A stretch of DNA of 64,000 bases from Ilyomonas sp965277535 (GTDB taxonomy: Bacteria; Bacteroidota; Bacteroidia; Chitinophagales; Chitinophagaceae): assembly GCA_965277535.1 (NCBI GenBank), contig OZ255825.1, positions 1,364,001-1,428,000 on the forward strand, given 5' to 3'. The notes beneath the pieces are model-generated. The model worked only from the letters and a program-made list of their open reading frames with translations, did no database searches and was not told the origin of the DNA. Of the stretch, positions 16,981-25,949 are shown piece by piece; positions within the stretch are counted from its first letter, which is position 1; each line of letters opens with the position of its first letter. A program made the position numbers and the translations under genes.

Positions 16981-18228
16981 TTATTTATATAAACATTTTT
17001 TCACTGTAACTGTTAAGTCTTCTCCATATTTCATCCAGGGTCGTTGCCTCGCGGTTTTCATGGCTTCCATACCGGCGATCGCAAGGCATGACGGATTACT
17101 CAATAGGGCTTCGATATTTTCTTTAAGAGAGGAGGTGGATCCTGCTTTGCAAAGCCATCCATTATACCCATGTGTAATCAGGTCGGGCCCTGCAGTATGA
17201 TCACTTGCAATGACTGGTGTGCCTTGCGACATAGCTTCGCTAATCACCAGACCAAATCCATCAGATATTGATGGAAATACAAGCACATCATGTACCTTCA
17301 TAATTCGTAGAACTTCAGAATGAGATAAACTTTGTATCCATTTGTGCTTGTTTAATTCCGCGTCAAGGGCTTTACAATCTAAATTATTTACTCGTCCGCC
17401 TACAATAGTTAGTTCCACTTTATTTTTTAATCTCTCCACTGCCGTAAATAAGTTTGCAATTCCTTTTTGCTGCGAAAGCTTTCCTACATACAAAACCTTT
17501 AATGGTCGGGACTGCGCAAAAGATCGGTATTCTCTATCCTCACTGACCACCGGAAAACCGTAAGGCACTATTTTTATATTACTCAATTGTCCAGGATAGT
17601 TCTTTAAAGAATTGGCTGTAAAAGTGCTGGCAACTATTATACAATCAGCCAAACCTATCTCCTCATCTTTTCTTTCCAATTTTGCATCAGAATCAGCAAA
17701 ATTATTCATAGTGTTTAACCAATCGGGCCATTTTTCTTTTTCTTTTTGCATCAACTCTTTCACTCTTCCCCAATAGGCAGCCGGCAAGTCATAAATACAA
17801 GCCAATCCTAATTGTTTGGCTTGCCGAAAAGACAGCAAAGCTTCGTCTTCATAAGCATATACACCTGCTATTTCGTTTTTTATTTGATATATACGACGTG
17901 CTACTTTTTTATCAATCGCACCATTAACGGCCTCTATACTACACCAACCGGTTTCATGTTTGACAAGAGAATGCAATCTTGCCTTTTTTGCCAGCAATCT
18001 GCAAATCTCTTTGTAAGGAGTTAAGTGAGTGATGTTTTTCAGGCTATTATCAAATTGCCTGCGCTTAATTTCAGAAAAGAATTTGGTATTGCTTAACCGG
18101 TTTAATAAAGTTCCTTCAAACGACGCAATAGCCGTATGAAATTCGGCAATCATGTTTTCTTTATGCAAACCTTTTACAGCAGCACGGACATTTGAATTAC
18201 CTGTAGGATGTGAAAAGATTAATTTCAT
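16981..18228 (-). CDS. GT4-type glycosyltransferase
   Basis: GT-B glycosyltransferase of 415 residues. The C-terminal half shows RPLKVLYVGKLSQQKGIANL (about 250), VELTIVGGR, and DVLVFPSISDGFGLVISEAM (about 330) with the D-G-F-G-x-x-x-x-E-A motif, then QGTPVIASDHTAGPDLITHG. The N-terminal half is long and poorly conserved (MKLIFSHPTGNSNVRAAVKG), as in GT4 enzymes of unknown acceptor. It lies 15 nt from both neighbours in the operon. Donor and acceptor cannot be told. Confidence 0.9.
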   Translation of the reverse strand: MKLIFSHPTGNSNVRAAVKGLHKENMIAEFHTAIASFEGTLLNRLSNTKFFSEIKRRQFDNSLKNITHLTPYKEICRLLAKKARLHSLVKHETGWCSIEAVNGAIDKKVARRIYQIKNEIAGVYAYEDEALLSFRQAKQLGLACIYDLPAAYWGRVKELMQKEKEKWPDWLNTMNNFADSDAKLERKDEEIGLADCIIVASTFTANSLKNYPGQLSNIKIVPYGFPVVSEDREYRSFAQSRPLKVLYVGKLSQQKGIANLFTAVERLKNKVELTIVGGRVNNLDCKALDAELNKHKWIQSLSHSEVLRIMKVHDVLVFPSISDGFGLVISEAMSQGTPVIASDHTAGPDLITHGYNGWLCKAGSTSSLKENIEALLSNPSCLAIAGMEAMKTARQRPWMKYGEDLTVTVKKCLYK

Positions 18229-18243
18229 TATTGTTCCTTGAAA

Positions 18244-18837
18244 CTAACCAATGAGCCAGGCCTGGTTAGCTGCTATAAATTCGCAAGGATTATAGTTTAA
18301 ATCCTGACTGCGTGTTTTTGAGATTGCTCTTGCAGGGTTGCCAACAACAATACTGTATGCTTCTACCGATTTGCTTACTACAGCTTTAGCTCCTACTACT
18401 GCGCCTCTTTGTATCACAACGCCAGGCAAAATAGTAGCTCCTGTTCCTATCCATACATAATCTTCAATCACTATCTTTTTTTTTATTAGCAACCATTCCG
18501 GATCCATCACATCATGGGAGGCAGTAAGAATTTCAACGCCATCGTTTATGCATGCTCTTTCTCCAATCACCACTTCCTGGTGCAGTGCGATATTTATGTT
18601 TCCAACAAACGATAATTTGCCGATTTTTAAAAACACTTTTTTCCCCTGGATGACTACCTTTCCTATTTCAGCAAGTTCATGTATTTCTGCTCCTTGCCTG
18701 GTAAGTTTGTTCCTTCTTTGATTGCGCTTGAGTAATTCAGGAAGATTCAATAGCCGTTTTGCCCATGACCGATAAAACTTTTCAGAGGCCATGCTAAATT
18801 TTGCGCGATGCGTCCATAAATAGCTGATGCTTGCCAT
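18244..18837 (-). CDS. Left-handed beta-helix acetyltransferase
   Basis: Hexapeptide-repeat O-acyltransferase of 197 residues. Its repeats (FLKIGKLSFVGNINIA, VVIGERACINDGVEIL, IVIEDYVWIGTGATILP, GVVIQRGAVVGAKAVV, VVGNPARAI) and the SHD segment (LTASHDVMDPE) place it with the maltose/serine acetyltransferase-like group. The Met at 18837 is preferred: it starts 2 nt from the upstream glycosyltransferase stop, a normal coupling distance, whereas the longer frame (to 18912) would overlap that gene by 74 nt with no family sequence in the extension. Probably acetylates a sugar of the polymer. Confidence 0.87.
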   Translation of the reverse strand: MASISYLWTHRAKFSMASEKFYRSWAKRLLNLPELLKRNQRRNKLTRQGAEIHELAEIGKVVIQGKKVFLKIGKLSFVGNINIALHQEVVIGERACINDGVEILTASHDVMDPEWLLIKKKIVIEDYVWIGTGATILPGVVIQRGAVVGAKAVVSKSVEAYSIVVGNPARAISKTRSQDLNYNPCEFIAANQAWLIG

Positions 18838-18838
18838 C

Positions 18839-19969
18839 TTAACTGTTGAAAGAAAGATTATGAAGAAATTGTTTTGAAATATCCGCCAATGAATGAACTT
18901 TAATTTCGTCAATATGAGTTTCTAATATGGCAGCAAGATTTCCAGCCTCGTAACCAAAAATACCCTGCTCTGGTTCTTCTAATATTTCAGGTAGCTGCCA
19001 TTCTTTTGCAACACACAAAACAGGTAATTGATGTCCCAACATAGTAGCAATGGCACTGCTTTTTCCTGCTAATAGTTTGGGGGTGGTACTGATGCCGTAA
19101 TGTGATGTGCCCAATTCACGCGTAACCTCGTCTGTTGGAAGCTCACCTAATAGTTTAATTATAATGCCTGTTGACGTAAACGTCTCAAACCAAACCCGTT
19201 GTTCTTCGCCAGCTTTTCCAATAATTTTTATTTCAGGTGTTATATTTTTGTTTTTACAGTAAGTTATCAATTCATCAGCAAACTGTTTAACCGGGGCACC
19301 GGGATGAATACCGCCAAATAGACAAAATATAACTATATTTTCCCCCATTGCTTCTTTTAAAACTTTTGAAGACTCATATATAACATCACTAACAAGTAAA
19401 TTCGTAAATAAGGGAAGTTGTTTAGCTTTAATATGCATTTTATTTAGCTGCCACACATAAATGTAAGCATGTGTATGAACAACTAAGGGTTTCATGCTCC
19501 CTACAAAAGATTTTATAATTCGTTTTTGCATAGCCCCCATCAACCTTAATTTTAATGGCGCTTCAATGTTCATCCCTACCCAAAGCTCATGAAACATAAT
19601 ATGCCATTTTGCAACACCGTTGTTTAGCTTCTTCATTTTATTGGCAAGTCTAAACGGCAGTCCCTTTTTGTGAAAGGTAAACAATACAAATTGCAAACTG
19701 ATCCAGTCGGGTTCAAACTTTGCTATAGCTTCTTTTATACAATGCAAACGAACTTCCCAGGAAGTCAAATAAGACAATCGGGTTATTGGTACGTCTGTAT
19801 GATGATCTTCTTGCAAACCTTTCCACTCCAACTGTATATGTTTATCATTAAGTGATATAATTTCTATTTTATGCCCTTGTCTTATTAATTCGCAGGCAAG
19901 TCTGCGTGTATAATCTCCTACACCATCTTTTCCAGGCTCTAACGACCCGCAAATAAAGCATATTCGCAT
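18839..19969 (-). CDS. Glycosyltransferase-like protein (GT-B, divergent)
   Basis: Protein of 376 residues from the ATG at 19969 (MRICFICGSLEPGKDGVGDY); the frame extends 20 codons upstream without conserved sequence. The N-terminus with G-K-D-G-V-G-D-Y-T-R-R-L-A is a GT4 acceptor-domain start. The C-terminal part (IVIFCLFGGIHPGAP, TPEIKIIGKAGEEQRVWFET, then LGTSHYGISTTPKLLAGKSS) is a diverged nucleotide-sugar domain lacking the usual E-x7-E motif, so catalysis may differ from typical GT4. It is coupled to the downstream acetyltransferase. Confidence 0.8.
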   Translation of the reverse strand: MRICFICGSLEPGKDGVGDYTRRLACELIRQGHKIEIISLNDKHIQLEWKGLQEDHHTDVPITRLSYLTSWEVRLHCIKEAIAKFEPDWISLQFVLFTFHKKGLPFRLANKMKKLNNGVAKWHIMFHELWVGMNIEAPLKLRLMGAMQKRIIKSFVGSMKPLVVHTHAYIYVWQLNKMHIKAKQLPLFTNLLVSDVIYESSKVLKEAMGENIVIFCLFGGIHPGAPVKQFADELITYCKNKNITPEIKIIGKAGEEQRVWFETFTSTGIIIKLLGELPTDEVTRELGTSHYGISTTPKLLAGKSSAIATMLGHQLPVLCVAKEWQLPEILEEPEQGIFGYEAGNLAAILETHIDEIKVHSLADISKQFLHNLSFNS

Positions 19970-20054
19970 GTAGTAATCAGGTAGTTTTATTTTTACAATT
20001 TTTATCTGGCAAAAAAACTTGCAATACATAATGCAAGCTGCAAAGCCTCTATCG

Positions 20055-21152
20055 CTATATATTTGACATCACGAAATCGACTACTTCATTTGAAACCGTA
20101 CCCCATGTCCTGTTTTGTACAGTGGTATATGCATTTGCACCTAAGCATAATCGTACATCCGTTTCACTAATGCATACCTCAATACAATCAGCCAATTCTT
20201 TAGTATTGCCTGATTCAAAAAGAAACCCGTTTATCCCATTCACAATGATGTCTTTCTGACCACAACAGTTTGAAGTAATACAACATTTTCCGGCAGCCAT
20301 AGCTTGCAGTAAACTCAACGGTTGTCCTTCAAAATAACTTGGCAGTACAAACAAGTTGCTTGCTTTTAAAAAAGCATTTTCTTCTTCACTCGTAAAAGTT
20401 GGAACAACATTGACGAAAGCATGAAGATAATCCGGCCAATCGTTCAGCACCTCAGGTACCTTTTTACCTGTACCAATAATCAGGTAATTGATTAGGTAAC
20501 CCTTTGAATAAAGTAATTTTGCAGCTTCAACAAGTATATAAATTCCTTTTCTTTCAATCCAGCTTCCATTAAACAAGACAGTGAAAGGGTTATCAGTTTT
20601 CTCTTTATTGATATCAACCGGACAAACGCCGTTTTTAAAAGTAAACACATCCTCACTAGTACGTTTGTATTTGTTCTTTACATATACTGCATCATCCGAA
20701 TTGATCAGTAAAAGCTTAGTTGCATTGGTTAAGCCTTTATCGCAATTTCGCAATCTCCAAAAAGGAAATAAAAACCTTGTTTTTATAGAGGGTTGTTCTT
20801 TTGACAAACGGATTTTATTTTTCAACTGCAACTCCCAATATCTTCTCTCCACACCATGGCTTTCAACAAAACTAACCGTTTGTTTATTGATAAAACTACC
20901 CGAGGAAGGCTCGTGTAAAACAAATGCAGAGGCAACTATTTTGAGCTTTTTGTAATACTCATAAGCTTGTAAAGGAAAAAAGAAAGGATGCCTGACTTGA
21001 CCCACTTCTTTTGGACCAATATGGATGAAATTAACTCCTCTTTTTTCAAACGCCTCTTTCCAGTAATATTCAACCCTTGCCATCCCCCCTTCTCTGTGAA
21101 TGTTTACTTCCGATACATGTACAATTGTCTTATTCACCTTATTTTTTTTCAA
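20055..21152 (-). CDS. GT4-type glycosyltransferase
   Basis: GT-B glycosyltransferase of 365 residues. The nucleotide-sugar domain has NPFTVLFNGSWIERKGIYIL (about 190), INYLIIGTGKKVPEVL, and NLFVLPSYFEGQPLSLLQAM (about 275) with the E-G-Q-P-L-S-x-L-Q-A variant of the donor motif, followed by CCGQKDIIVNGINGFLFESG. It overlaps the upstream methyltransferase gene by 14 nt, showing operon coupling. Substrates unknown. Confidence 0.9.
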   Translation of the reverse strand: MKKNKVNKTIVHVSEVNIHREGGMARVEYYWKEAFEKRGVNFIHIGPKEVGQVRHPFFFPLQAYEYYKKLKIVASAFVLHEPSSGSFINKQTVSFVESHGVERRYWELQLKNKIRLSKEQPSIKTRFLFPFWRLRNCDKGLTNATKLLLINSDDAVYVKNKYKRTSEDVFTFKNGVCPVDINKEKTDNPFTVLFNGSWIERKGIYILVEAAKLLYSKGYLINYLIIGTGKKVPEVLNDWPDYLHAFVNVVPTFTSEEENAFLKASNLFVLPSYFEGQPLSLLQAMAAGKCCITSNCCGQKDIIVNGINGFLFESGNTKELADCIEVCISETDVRLCLGANAYTTVQNRTWGTVSNEVVDFVMSNI

Positions 21153-21861
21153 CTAAAAAGGTCATATGTCTTGCAAAAGGTTTAAGAAGCTTTTTTGCTA
21201 TATTATTTTTGATAGTATTGACGATCCAATTTTTATTTTTTGGTAAAATCAAAAAAACATAATGCCATCCACTAATCATTTTAACCTTAAAGCCACTCTT
21301 CTGCATCATTCGTTTAACGTTCCAGTATAAAAAAAAGTTTTCTATAGGTTGCACTTTATCGCCACTATTAAATGGTTTCTTAGTTATCCAACTTTGTAAC
21401 CACGGTATTATCATTCCGTTTGAATAGTTTTCAGTTGTAACAACAGCTGTTCCGCCCGGTTTTAAAACTCTAAAAAATTCGTCTAATGCTCTTTGAGGGT
21501 TTGGAATATGTTCAAGGCATTCACAAGAATAAATAATATCGAACGAACCATTACCAAAAGGTAGTTTTTGTGCATCCGCAACACTAAAGTAAGCGGGTGA
21601 ACTTTGTGTCTTAGCCTTTTCTTTTGCTATACTAACAGCCGCCTCAGAAAAATCTGTTCCATGTACAATTGCTGCATGATTGGAAAGAAAAATACTAAAG
21701 TCGCCCCTTCCGCATCCAACTTCGAGAACCTTTTTATTTTCAATAGAGTTGTAAGAATGATAGGCTTCCAAATGCCAACGGCATAAGTGCAATTCGGAAC
21801 TGGTTTCTTTTGTATTTATATCTTCATGCCATTGATTATAAGCTGAATACAAGTCATCCAC
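21139..21861 (-). CDS. Class I SAM-dependent methyltransferase (UbiE-like fold)
   Basis: Methyltransferase of 240 residues. Motif I is KKVLEVGCGRGDFS (about residues 43-56), the acidic residue at the end of strand 2 lies in VHGTDFSEAAV, and motif post-I to III reads DIIYSCECLEHIPNPQRALD and FFRVLKPGGTAVVTT. In this locus it probably methylates a sugar hydroxyl or caps a glycan chain. The next gene upstream is 278 nt away, the biggest internal gap of the locus, so a secondary promoter may lie there. Confidence 0.9.
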   Translation of the reverse strand: MDDLYSAYNQWHEDINTKETSSELHLCRWHLEAYHSYNSIENKKVLEVGCGRGDFSIFLSNHAAIVHGTDFSEAAVSIAKEKAKTQSSPAYFSVADAQKLPFGNGSFDIIYSCECLEHIPNPQRALDEFFRVLKPGGTAVVTTENYSNGMIIPWLQSWITKKPFNSGDKVQPIENFFLYWNVKRMMQKSGFKVKMISGWHYVFLILPKNKNWIVNTIKNNIAKKLLKPFARHMTFLVEKK

Positions 21862-22139
21862 AGTAATAAATTTTATGTTCTTTTAAAATAAATTTATATA
21901 AGCCATGACGCTAAATGTACGCTACTATCAGATTAAACAATACAGATACCAATTAGAATAAGATAGAAACAGAAAAATATTGAGAATAAGAAATTTAGTC
22001 TCCCCATTTGATTAAAAAAGGAATCCTGAATCTGTTCGGTTATTTAGATTATATACCATTTCCTTGCTAAAAGCTCAAATTACAGTAATAACATCAAAAG
22101 CAGATTGCCATAATTTTTATAGAACTCCATTATTGAAAT
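21862..22139. other. Largest internal gap of the polysaccharide locus
   Basis: 278 nt of AT-rich sequence without a coding frame. No perfect hairpin terminator seen. It could contain an internal promoter for the downstream half of the operon, but no perfect TAnnTTTG box was found. Confidence 0.35.
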
Positions 22140-22724
22140 TTATGCCTTTTTAATGAAAACAGTAGAATCAACCTCTTCCACTATTTTCCATTTTTTATCC
22201 TTCCTTACTATGTTATCTATCAACTGCACAGGTCCCCAGTCAGATTGTGTCCAGCCTTGCGGAAATAATCGTGAATCATGAAATGCAATTGTACCGTTAT
22301 CAGACAACTTTTCACCATACAATTCAAAATCTTTTTTTACGCCGTCATAAGTATGATCGCCATCAACAAAAACAAAATCGAGAGGTTCATTAATAAAGCC
22401 GCTAACATCGGCACTAAAACCTTGAATAAGTTTTATTTTGTTTATTTTCTTTTTCTTCCAGTTGTTAAGCGCTATTAACTTTCCATAACTGATGCCTAAA
22501 GCTCCTTTAAAAAAAGGGTCAATTGCATAAACAACTGTGTCAGCAGGTGAATGAAGTGCAAATTCACGTGTATTAAATCCTTCAAATACACCTATTTCTG
22601 CAATGGCTTTAGCTTCTTTTACGTATTTCAACATTGAGGTTCGCTCATTCAAAGTTGCTTGTGTAACCGGCTGATCAATGTTAAGGAAACATCGGATATA
22701 GTGCAATACTGATTGTCCCTTCAT
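22140..22724 (-). CDS. Class I methyltransferase (Methyltransf_24-like)
   Basis: Protein of 194 residues with a Rossmann methyltransferase fold: AKAIAEIGVFEGFNTREFAL (about 36-55) is motif I, VVYAIDPFFKGALG has the acidic residue binding the SAM ribose, and PLDFVFVDGDHTYDGVKKDF followed by GEKLSDNGTIAFHDSRLFPQ matches the Methyltransf_24 / cephalosporin hydroxylase-like group often found in capsule and O-antigen loci. Likely methylates a sugar. Exact target unknown. Confidence 0.85.
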   Translation of the reverse strand: MKGQSVLHYIRCFLNIDQPVTQATLNERTSMLKYVKEAKAIAEIGVFEGFNTREFALHSPADTVVYAIDPFFKGALGISYGKLIALNNWKKKKINKIKLIQGFSADVSGFINEPLDFVFVDGDHTYDGVKKDFELYGEKLSDNGTIAFHDSRLFPQGWTQSDWGPVQLIDNIVRKDKKWKIVEEVDSTVFIKKA

Positions 22725-22773
22725 GTGGTTTATTTAAAAAAATGAAATGCTATTAAATTCTTATTCATTGAAA

Positions 22774-23742
22774 TTAATTTTTTCTGTAAAAACGACCTAT
22801 AAATAATGCGATTTTTATGGAAATCATTTTGTACTTAATTTTTATTTTCTTGTAAGGTTGGATGATGCCAATAGCATTCTTCCAAAATTCCTTATCAGCA
22901 GATGAAGGAGGCATTCCTTTCAAAATCAAAAACAAAAAGTTTTTTTTCCATGGTTTAAACAGCCCCGTTGCATGAGACATAGTCCATCCCCCATTTATGA
23001 AGTCCATAGCATCGGGTCCCATCTCGCTTAATTTTACTTTCGTACACATTGCTGCAAGATTGAGCAAATCCTGATCTGCAACTGTAAACAATGAAAAATT
23101 ACTGCTGCTTTGGCTAAACTTAGTTTTGTCTAAATTGAAATGTAAGGATGAATGTTCAATTAAAGAACACCAAAGTTCCAGAAACTCAATTTTAGTTTTA
23201 TTGATACCAATAAAACCAGCATTTATATAAGAGGTCAAATTGTTTCTAACTTCTATACCTATTGAATCTGATACTTGGCGCCATAACTCTCTTTTTGGAT
23301 GGCTTGCCGGCATATCATTTAGAACTATTTCATGTACAAGTGCAACACCAAACCTAACCCATTGTTCATAATAAGACCAGGAACATTTGTTTGTAATGTC
23401 AGGATCAAAATAAAATAAATTGTCAGCATTTTTACCAACACCCTTCCAAATAGTCAGCATAAAATGTGCTTTGTAATTGGTAAAATGATAATTGGTTTCG
23501 AGCTTTATAAAGTGAATCAATAGCTTATCTGCTGCTTGTAACGTTCGACATTCAAAGTCTGGAACTATATTGTTTTCCAAGGTTGAAAAAGCCCAAGGCG
23601 GCAACAAGCCCCGATAACCAGCATAAATTTCTCCTCTGTAACCATTTGCGTACAACGAATTTACCAGACCAGCAAAGCCATAATGATAATGCCCTTCAAA
23701 AAGAGTACATACAATTGACTTGCTCATCATAGGGTTATTCAT
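22774..23742 (-). CDS. Putative GT-A glycosyltransferase (GT8-like), unassigned family
   Basis: Protein of 322 residues. NLFYFDPDITNKCSWSYYEQ (about 125-144) contains a D-P-D motif after a hydrophobic strand, as in the DxD metal site of GT-A enzymes, and LTSYINAGFIGINKTKIEFL matches the N-A-G-F/V motif of GT8-type enzymes, with FTVADQDLLNLAA the usual D-Q-D segment. The N-terminus (SIVCTLFEGHYHYGFAGLVN) also fits. I cannot name the family precisely. 49 nt upstream of the Methyltransf_24 gene. Confidence 0.72.
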   Translation of the reverse strand: MNNPMMSKSIVCTLFEGHYHYGFAGLVNSLYANGYRGEIYAGYRGLLPPWAFSTLENNIVPDFECRTLQAADKLLIHFIKLETNYHFTNYKAHFMLTIWKGVGKNADNLFYFDPDITNKCSWSYYEQWVRFGVALVHEIVLNDMPASHPKRELWRQVSDSIGIEVRNNLTSYINAGFIGINKTKIEFLELWCSLIEHSSLHFNLDKTKFSQSSSNFSLFTVADQDLLNLAAMCTKVKLSEMGPDAMDFINGGWTMSHATGLFKPWKKNFLFLILKGMPPSSADKEFWKNAIGIIQPYKKIKIKYKMISIKIALFIGRFYRKN

Positions 23743-23802
23743 AATTTAGAGAAGGATTTCATTTACCTTCTTTAGTAATTTGTATTTGAATAAAAGAAAA
23801 TC

Positions 23803-24750
23803 TTATTTAAATATTTGTTTTGTAAAAAGTAGCCCAAATTTTTTTGCAATCTTATAGTTGATCTCTAACCAACTCACCACTCCTATCCTGCTTATGTAAT
23901 TGCGCTTGTACAAATGATAAATTGATTTCGTTATAGCTTTGCCGGTATTGCTATTAATGCGCAGAAACTGTTCGAACGCCTTAAATTCCAATTCTGCTTT
24001 TTCGTTGCCTGAATAAAATTTGTTCGCAGCCGGTAATTCGTACTGCCATTTTTTGGTGAATATTTTACTATTCTTTATCCAGTCATCTTCAAAGGTCCCG
24101 GCTGACAAATGCTCTATCAAAATGTTTTGGTTTACTACAACTTTATATTGTTTACGAACCTGCATCGAATAATCCAGATCGTAACAATGAAACCCTTTAA
24201 ATGATGAATCATCAAATTTAATTTTTTGAAACACTTTTTTTTGCGTTGCCAAAAACATTCCGTCCAGCACAACTACCTCTTCATTTACATTATCCGGTTC
24301 TATGAAACGGTCAGGAATTGTTTTGTCCTCGTTCAATATCTGTTCATCAGTGATTCCACTTTTTGTTTTTGCTATATTCGATTTTCCGTAATGACTTCCT
24401 ATCATAAAAACGCTCGATGCCGAGGGTTGCAACGCCCATCCCGAATAATAAAGCGCTTTGTAAAAGCTACCTGCAACGCCTAATAAACCAATAGTTGAAT
24501 CTCGTTCAAAAATTTCCACCAATGTTTTTCCCCAGTTCTTGGAATGAAACAAAACATCCTCATGTGAGAAAACCAGGTAAGGAAATTGAGCTGATGCCCC
24601 TCCTAAATTATAAGCAGTGCCGATGCTCATGATACCGGGATTGTACATGCGGATAATTTCATAGGGAATATCTCCAATGGTTAGTTCTACACTTTGCCTG
24701 AAATTTGAAAACAGATCTTCTTTGTAAGAAGACACAATAATAGAAATCAT
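23803..24750 (-). CDS. GT2-like glycosyltransferase with StrF-type domain
   Basis: Protein of 315 residues. MISIIVSSYKEDLFSNFRQS, NPGIMSIGTAYNLGGASAQF and PYLVFSHEDVLFHSKNWG match the StrF-like GT2 group (the HED motif replaces the classical DxD). The middle part (VVLDGMFLATQKKVFQKIKF, FKGFHCYDLDYSMQVRKQY) has the conserved D-G-M-F and H-x-Y-D-x-D-Y segment. Likely transfers a sugar during repeat-unit assembly. It lies 23 nt upstream of the WbsX-like gene on the coding order side and 60 nt from the GT8-like gene. Confidence 0.85.
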   Translation of the reverse strand: MISIIVSSYKEDLFSNFRQSVELTIGDIPYEIIRMYNPGIMSIGTAYNLGGASAQFPYLVFSHEDVLFHSKNWGKTLVEIFERDSTIGLLGVAGSFYKALYYSGWALQPSASSVFMIGSHYGKSNIAKTKSGITDEQILNEDKTIPDRFIEPDNVNEEVVVLDGMFLATQKKVFQKIKFDDSSFKGFHCYDLDYSMQVRKQYKVVVNQNILIEHLSAGTFEDDWIKNSKIFTKKWQYELPAANKFYSGNEKAELEFKAFEQFLRINSNTGKAITKSIYHLYKRNYISRIGVVSWLEINYKIAKKFGLLFTKQIFK

Positions 24751-24773
24751 AATAGTTTGTGTCTTTTACCAGA

Positions 24774-25907
24774 TTAAGAAGCATCATTCATAACTTCTTT
24801 GGTTACTTCTAAATATTGTTTTTCCCATTTTGTGCAAGGTTCTAAATGGTTGCCCTCCGCCCATTCATTCCAGGCATTGATGAATATAAAATTTTCTTCC
24901 GGCGATGGTGGCCTAAAATTATCTTTATGAAACCGGAGCCATTTTTTATACCCTTCCGGAGAACTGTTATAAAACAAAAAGCTTTTATTTTTGCGCCGCG
25001 CAGTATTGTCCCAGGAAGGCATAACACAAGGATATCTTTTATAATCTTTTGGGTATTCGTAATTGGCAAATACGAAATTCAGATAATCCTCGTAATTCAA
25101 TCTGCCGAAATGTCTATGAACCATGCGTGAAGTCTTTTCCTTTATGTGGGGAAGCCTTTGCGATAAGCGAAGCAAAAATTTTTTTCTATACGCAGGCCGG
25201 GTAATCATTTTAGTAAAATCATCTAATGTTTTTGCAAATGGCTGAAACTCCACAGCGGCGTCGAAACCGGCAACCATGTATTCTTTACCATATACGCCTG
25301 CCCCTTCAAACCGGCAGATGTACAATTCAATACCATAATGTTTTGCTTCCGTGCGCCAAACGGCTAAAGTTTCAGAAACATTTGGCAACAAATTACTCAT
25401 ATAGATAGAGACAACCGGCTTTCCATCAACTTTTATATAACGAGGATCTTTAAAAAAGGTTTCGCATAAAAAACGAATATGATTCCGGTCGTCTTCTATT
25501 GAATAGTTTTGTTTTATTAAAACTTCATTCTGTAAACCGTCCCATCTTCTGGTCCAGTTTTCATTTGCCCAGCATAACATAAATGGGAAGTCCTCCTTTT
25601 TGTTGGCGAGCATTCTGTCTAAAGGTTCATGCAGTAGCCTCTTGCCGTTGAACCAGTAATGGTAATAGCAAAATCCGTAAATTCCGTATTGCTTTGCCAG
25701 TTCTATTTGAGCTATGCGGGCTTCTTCTAAGCGCAGATCGTAAAAACCTAAATCTGTTGGCAGTTGTGGTTGGTAATGATCTTTGAATAGGGGCTTTGCC
25801 TTTGTAACATTTGTCCATTCAGTAAAACCCTTTCCCCACCACTCGTCGTTTTCAGCAAAAGGATGAAATTGCGGAAGATGAATCGCTACTGGTCTAACTA
25901 AACTCAT
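24774..25907 (-). CDS. WbsX / glycoside hydrolase 99-like protein
   Basis: Protein of 377 residues of the WbsX family (GH99-like domain). The N-terminus PVAIHLPQFHPFAENDEWWG, GKGFTEWTNVTKAKPLF, and YQPQLPTDLGFYDLRLEEAR are diagnostic, as are YGIYGFCYYHYWFNGKRLL, WANENWTRRWDG and near the C-terminus FIFINAWNEWAEGNHLEP. GH99 enzymes cut alpha-mannosides with an endo mode; WbsX homologues are common in O-antigen loci with no demonstrated activity that I can name with certainty. It has no signal peptide, so it acts in the cytoplasm, perhaps as a transferase. 42 nt from the upstream glycosyltransferase gene. Confidence 0.92.
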   Translation of the reverse strand: MSLVRPVAIHLPQFHPFAENDEWWGKGFTEWTNVTKAKPLFKDHYQPQLPTDLGFYDLRLEEARIAQIELAKQYGIYGFCYYHYWFNGKRLLHEPLDRMLANKKEDFPFMLCWANENWTRRWDGLQNEVLIKQNYSIEDDRNHIRFLCETFFKDPRYIKVDGKPVVSIYMSNLLPNVSETLAVWRTEAKHYGIELYICRFEGAGVYGKEYMVAGFDAAVEFQPFAKTLDDFTKMITRPAYRKKFLLRLSQRLPHIKEKTSRMVHRHFGRLNYEDYLNFVFANYEYPKDYKRYPCVMPSWDNTARRKNKSFLFYNSSPEGYKKWLRFHKDNFRPPSPEENFIFINAWNEWAEGNHLEPCTKWEKQYLEVTKEVMNDAS

Positions 25908-25949
25908 TAAAGTCTAAATTTTTATTTACTCAATTAGAAAGTGTTTTAT

